Below are positions 6,418-7,216 of a DNA stretch of 7,216 nt, in pieces. The DNA comes from Lentimicrobiaceae bacterium (GTDB lineage: Bacteria > Bacteroidota > Bacteroidia > Bacteroidales > WCHB1-69). Made by a program: the position numbers and the translations under genes. The stretch lies in assembly GCA_009787485.1 (NCBI GenBank), contig WQWP01000107.1, forward strand, positions 1 to 7,216, written 5' to 3'. The notes below the pieces were generated by a model. It was given only the letters and a program-made list of their open reading frames with translations. It was not told the origin of the DNA and made no database searches. The first letter of the stretch is position 1. Each line of letters starts with the position of its first letter.

Positions 6418-6448
6418 TGGTTAGTGATTAGTGGTTAGTGGTTAATGC
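6400..6448 (+). repeat. TTAGTGG heptamer tandem array spanning the thioesterase stop
   Basis: Six contiguous 7-bp units run from 6400 to 6441: five are TTAGTGG and the fourth is TTAGTGA. A decayed seventh, TTAATGC, occupies 6442-6448. The thioesterase stop codon (6415-6417) lies in the third copy. As 7 is not a multiple of 3, successive copies are read in different frames; the first two encode VVSG in the thioesterase frame before the TAG. Confidence 0.95.
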
Positions 6449-6451
6449 TGT

Positions 6452-6507
6452 AATCTTTAAATTTTAAATCTTAAATCTTAAATCTTAAATCTTTAAACCT
6501 TAAAGAT
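6452..6507 (+). repeat. TTAAATC heptamer array with flanking hairpin
   Basis: Four perfect TTAAATC copies run head to tail at 6464-6491. AATCTTTAAATTT stands on the left, and on the right ATCTTTAA-ACC-TTAAAGAT (6489-6507) makes a perfect 8-bp stem with a 3-base loop. The 14-mer at 6484-6497 is the exact reverse complement of TTTAAAGATTTAAG found at 1730-1743 and 5552-5565. The hairpin is AU-rich and has no T run after it, so I do not call it a terminator. Confidence 0.9.
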
Positions 6508-6623
6508 AAAGACAAAAACCACCCACAACTAAAAACAGTTAAATACATATAAAACAGCATTTTAAAGTTTTTCGATTGTTGATATTTTTATCGTTTTCTA
6601 TCATTTTGTATTGATTTTTATTG

Positions 6624-6631
6624 TATATTTG
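6624..6631 (+). promoter_or_regulatory. Candidate -7 box for the integrase gene
   Basis: TATATTTG followed by TAC fits TAnnTTTG. An upstream TTTTG (6604-6608) lies 15 bases away, slightly close for a -33 element. The box ends 123 bases before the integrase ATG, which would leave a long untranslated leader. It lacks the GCA extension shared by the other three boxes. Confidence 0.4.
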
Positions 6632-6754
6632 TACCATCTTTGTTACAAGACATAAGGTATTATAACTAAGCAATAAACGCTAACTTGTAGTTCTTTATTA
6701 CACATAACGAAGATTATTATTAATACTTATATCACTAATTAAAATCAAAAACCT

Positions 6755-7216
6755 ATGAAAGAACTAACAAAAACAAAAGTAACTGTCAGAGTTCGCAAAG
6801 CCGAGAACCGCAAAGAATGGTACGTGTATCTGGAAGCCTATCCGGTATTCGTTCCGGGCAAAAAACAACCGCAGCGTGTAAGAGAGTATTTTAACCGCAC
6901 TGTTACCAGCATTGAGTGGGACAAAAAACGCACCGCACGCACAAGCGAAACATCAAAAACCTTCAAACCAAAACGCGATGACAACGGCTTAATCTTATGC
7001 CGAAGTGAAAAAGACCGCGAAACGGTACTCTACGCCGACAGTGTTCGGAAACTCCGCCAACGTGAATATGATACTGTAGATTTATACAGTGAGGTTGATG
7101 CTGAACGTGCAGAACAAAAAGAGAAAATGCAACAGAATTTCATTGATTATGTTGAGGACATCATTAAAAAACGACACGCCCATACTTCCGATTCTGTACG
7201 CACAAATTGGAAAGCA
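6755..7216 (+). CDS. Tyrosine recombinase/integrase, N-terminal part (runs off the window)
   Basis: ATG 6755 opens a frame of 154 codons with no stop before the window edge. The visible part matches the N-terminal half of Bacteroidota site-specific integrases. It has a basic arm-type DNA-binding domain (about 8-60) with VTVRVRKAENRKEWYVYLEA (9-28) and the QRVREYFNRTVTSIEWDKKR segment (40-59). A linker including CRSEKDRETVLYADSVRKLR (82-101) and a charged helix (112-127) follow. The SAM-like core-binding domain then starts (NFIDYVEDIIKKRH, 128-141, and TSDSVRTNWKA, 144-154). The catalytic domain with its Arg-His-Arg-Tyr residues lies beyond the edge, so activity cannot be judged. Such enzymes move integrative conjugative elements and prophages or invert local DNA in this phylum. 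The class is clear from these domains, but which of these roles applies is not. Confidence 0.88.
   Translation, partial: MKELTKTKVTVRVRKAENRKEWYVYLEAYPVFVPGKKQPQRVREYFNRTVTSIEWDKKRTARTSETSKTFKPKRDDNGLILCRSEKDRETVLYADSVRKLRQREYDTVDLYSEVDAERAEQKEKMQQNFIDYVEDIIKKRHAHTSDSVRTNWKA

Larger units (their letters stand above)
6418..6754. other. 337-bp gene-free stretch before the integrase
   Basis: No credible coding sequence is seen on either strand. From left to right it holds the remainder of the TTAGTGG array, the TTAAATC array with its hairpin, a short C/A-rich segment (about 6511-6535), a very AT-rich segment with several TTGTA words (6540-6640) and a TAnnTTTG box. It ends with a roughly 120-base AT-rich leader to the integrase start. 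A short inverted pair, TACAAG (6644-6649) and CTTGTA (6684-6689), lies in the leader and is weak. No tRNA is present that could serve as an attachment site. Confidence 0.7.

Noticed and set aside
6400..6507. Repeat arrays as a CRISPR or telomere-like sequence
   Set aside because: Units are 7 bp, directly contiguous and have no spacers, so it is not CRISPR. TTAGTGG differs from telomeric repeats and the array is internal and short.
6643..6690. Inverted TACAAG/CTTGTA pair as an integrase core site
   Set aside because: A six-base pair separated by 34 bases is expected by chance in such AT-rich DNA, and no direct-repeat partner is visible.

Overview
The window looks like chromosomal DNA of a member of the Bacteroidota, probably an uncultured or environmental lineage. 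The signs are AT-rich spacers, repeated TAnnTTTG promoter boxes with no visible Shine-Dalgarno sequences, a Bacteroidota-type tyrosine recombinase, and lineage-typical families (DUF1573 protein, orphan SBP_bac_5 lipoprotein, class 1B-type dihydroorotate dehydrogenase). I cannot name the genus from sequence alone.

Layout: (1) bases 1-101 hold the 3' end of an unrecognised gene that overlaps the start of pyrD. (2) pyrD (94-999) encodes dihydroorotate dehydrogenase. (3) A short spacer with a promoter box leads to a two-gene overlapping unit: a Uma2/DUF820 PD-(D/E)XK nuclease-fold protein (1041-1724) and an extracytoplasmic solute-binding lipoprotein (1721-3367). (4) After a 140-bp spacer with a GC palindrome and a promoter box comes a secreted DUF1573 protein (3508-4599). 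It converges with and overlaps by 9 bp rsgA, a ribosome-assembly GTPase on the minus strand (4591-5526). (5) A 150-bp divergent spacer, half of it repeat, separates rsgA from an acyl-ACP thioesterase (5677-6417). (6) A 337-bp gene-free stretch (6418-6754) carries two adjacent 7-bp tandem arrays and an AT-rich leader. (7) The window ends inside the N-terminal part of a tyrosine recombinase/integrase (6755 to beyond the edge), so a mobile element may lie to the right or be bounded here.

Most genes are housekeeping (pyrimidine synthesis, ribosome maturation, fatty-acid release) and do not form one pathway. The unusual content is in the boundaries. A dispersed AT-rich repeat (core TTTAAAGATTTAAG) sits at three gene borders, and at one of them it encodes ten residues of a lipoprotein signal peptide. 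A TTAGTGG array supplies the last codons and stop of the thioesterase gene, next to a TTAAATC array and the integrase leader. I found no CRISPR array, rRNA, tRNA, complete insertion sequence or convincing new defence or biosynthetic system.
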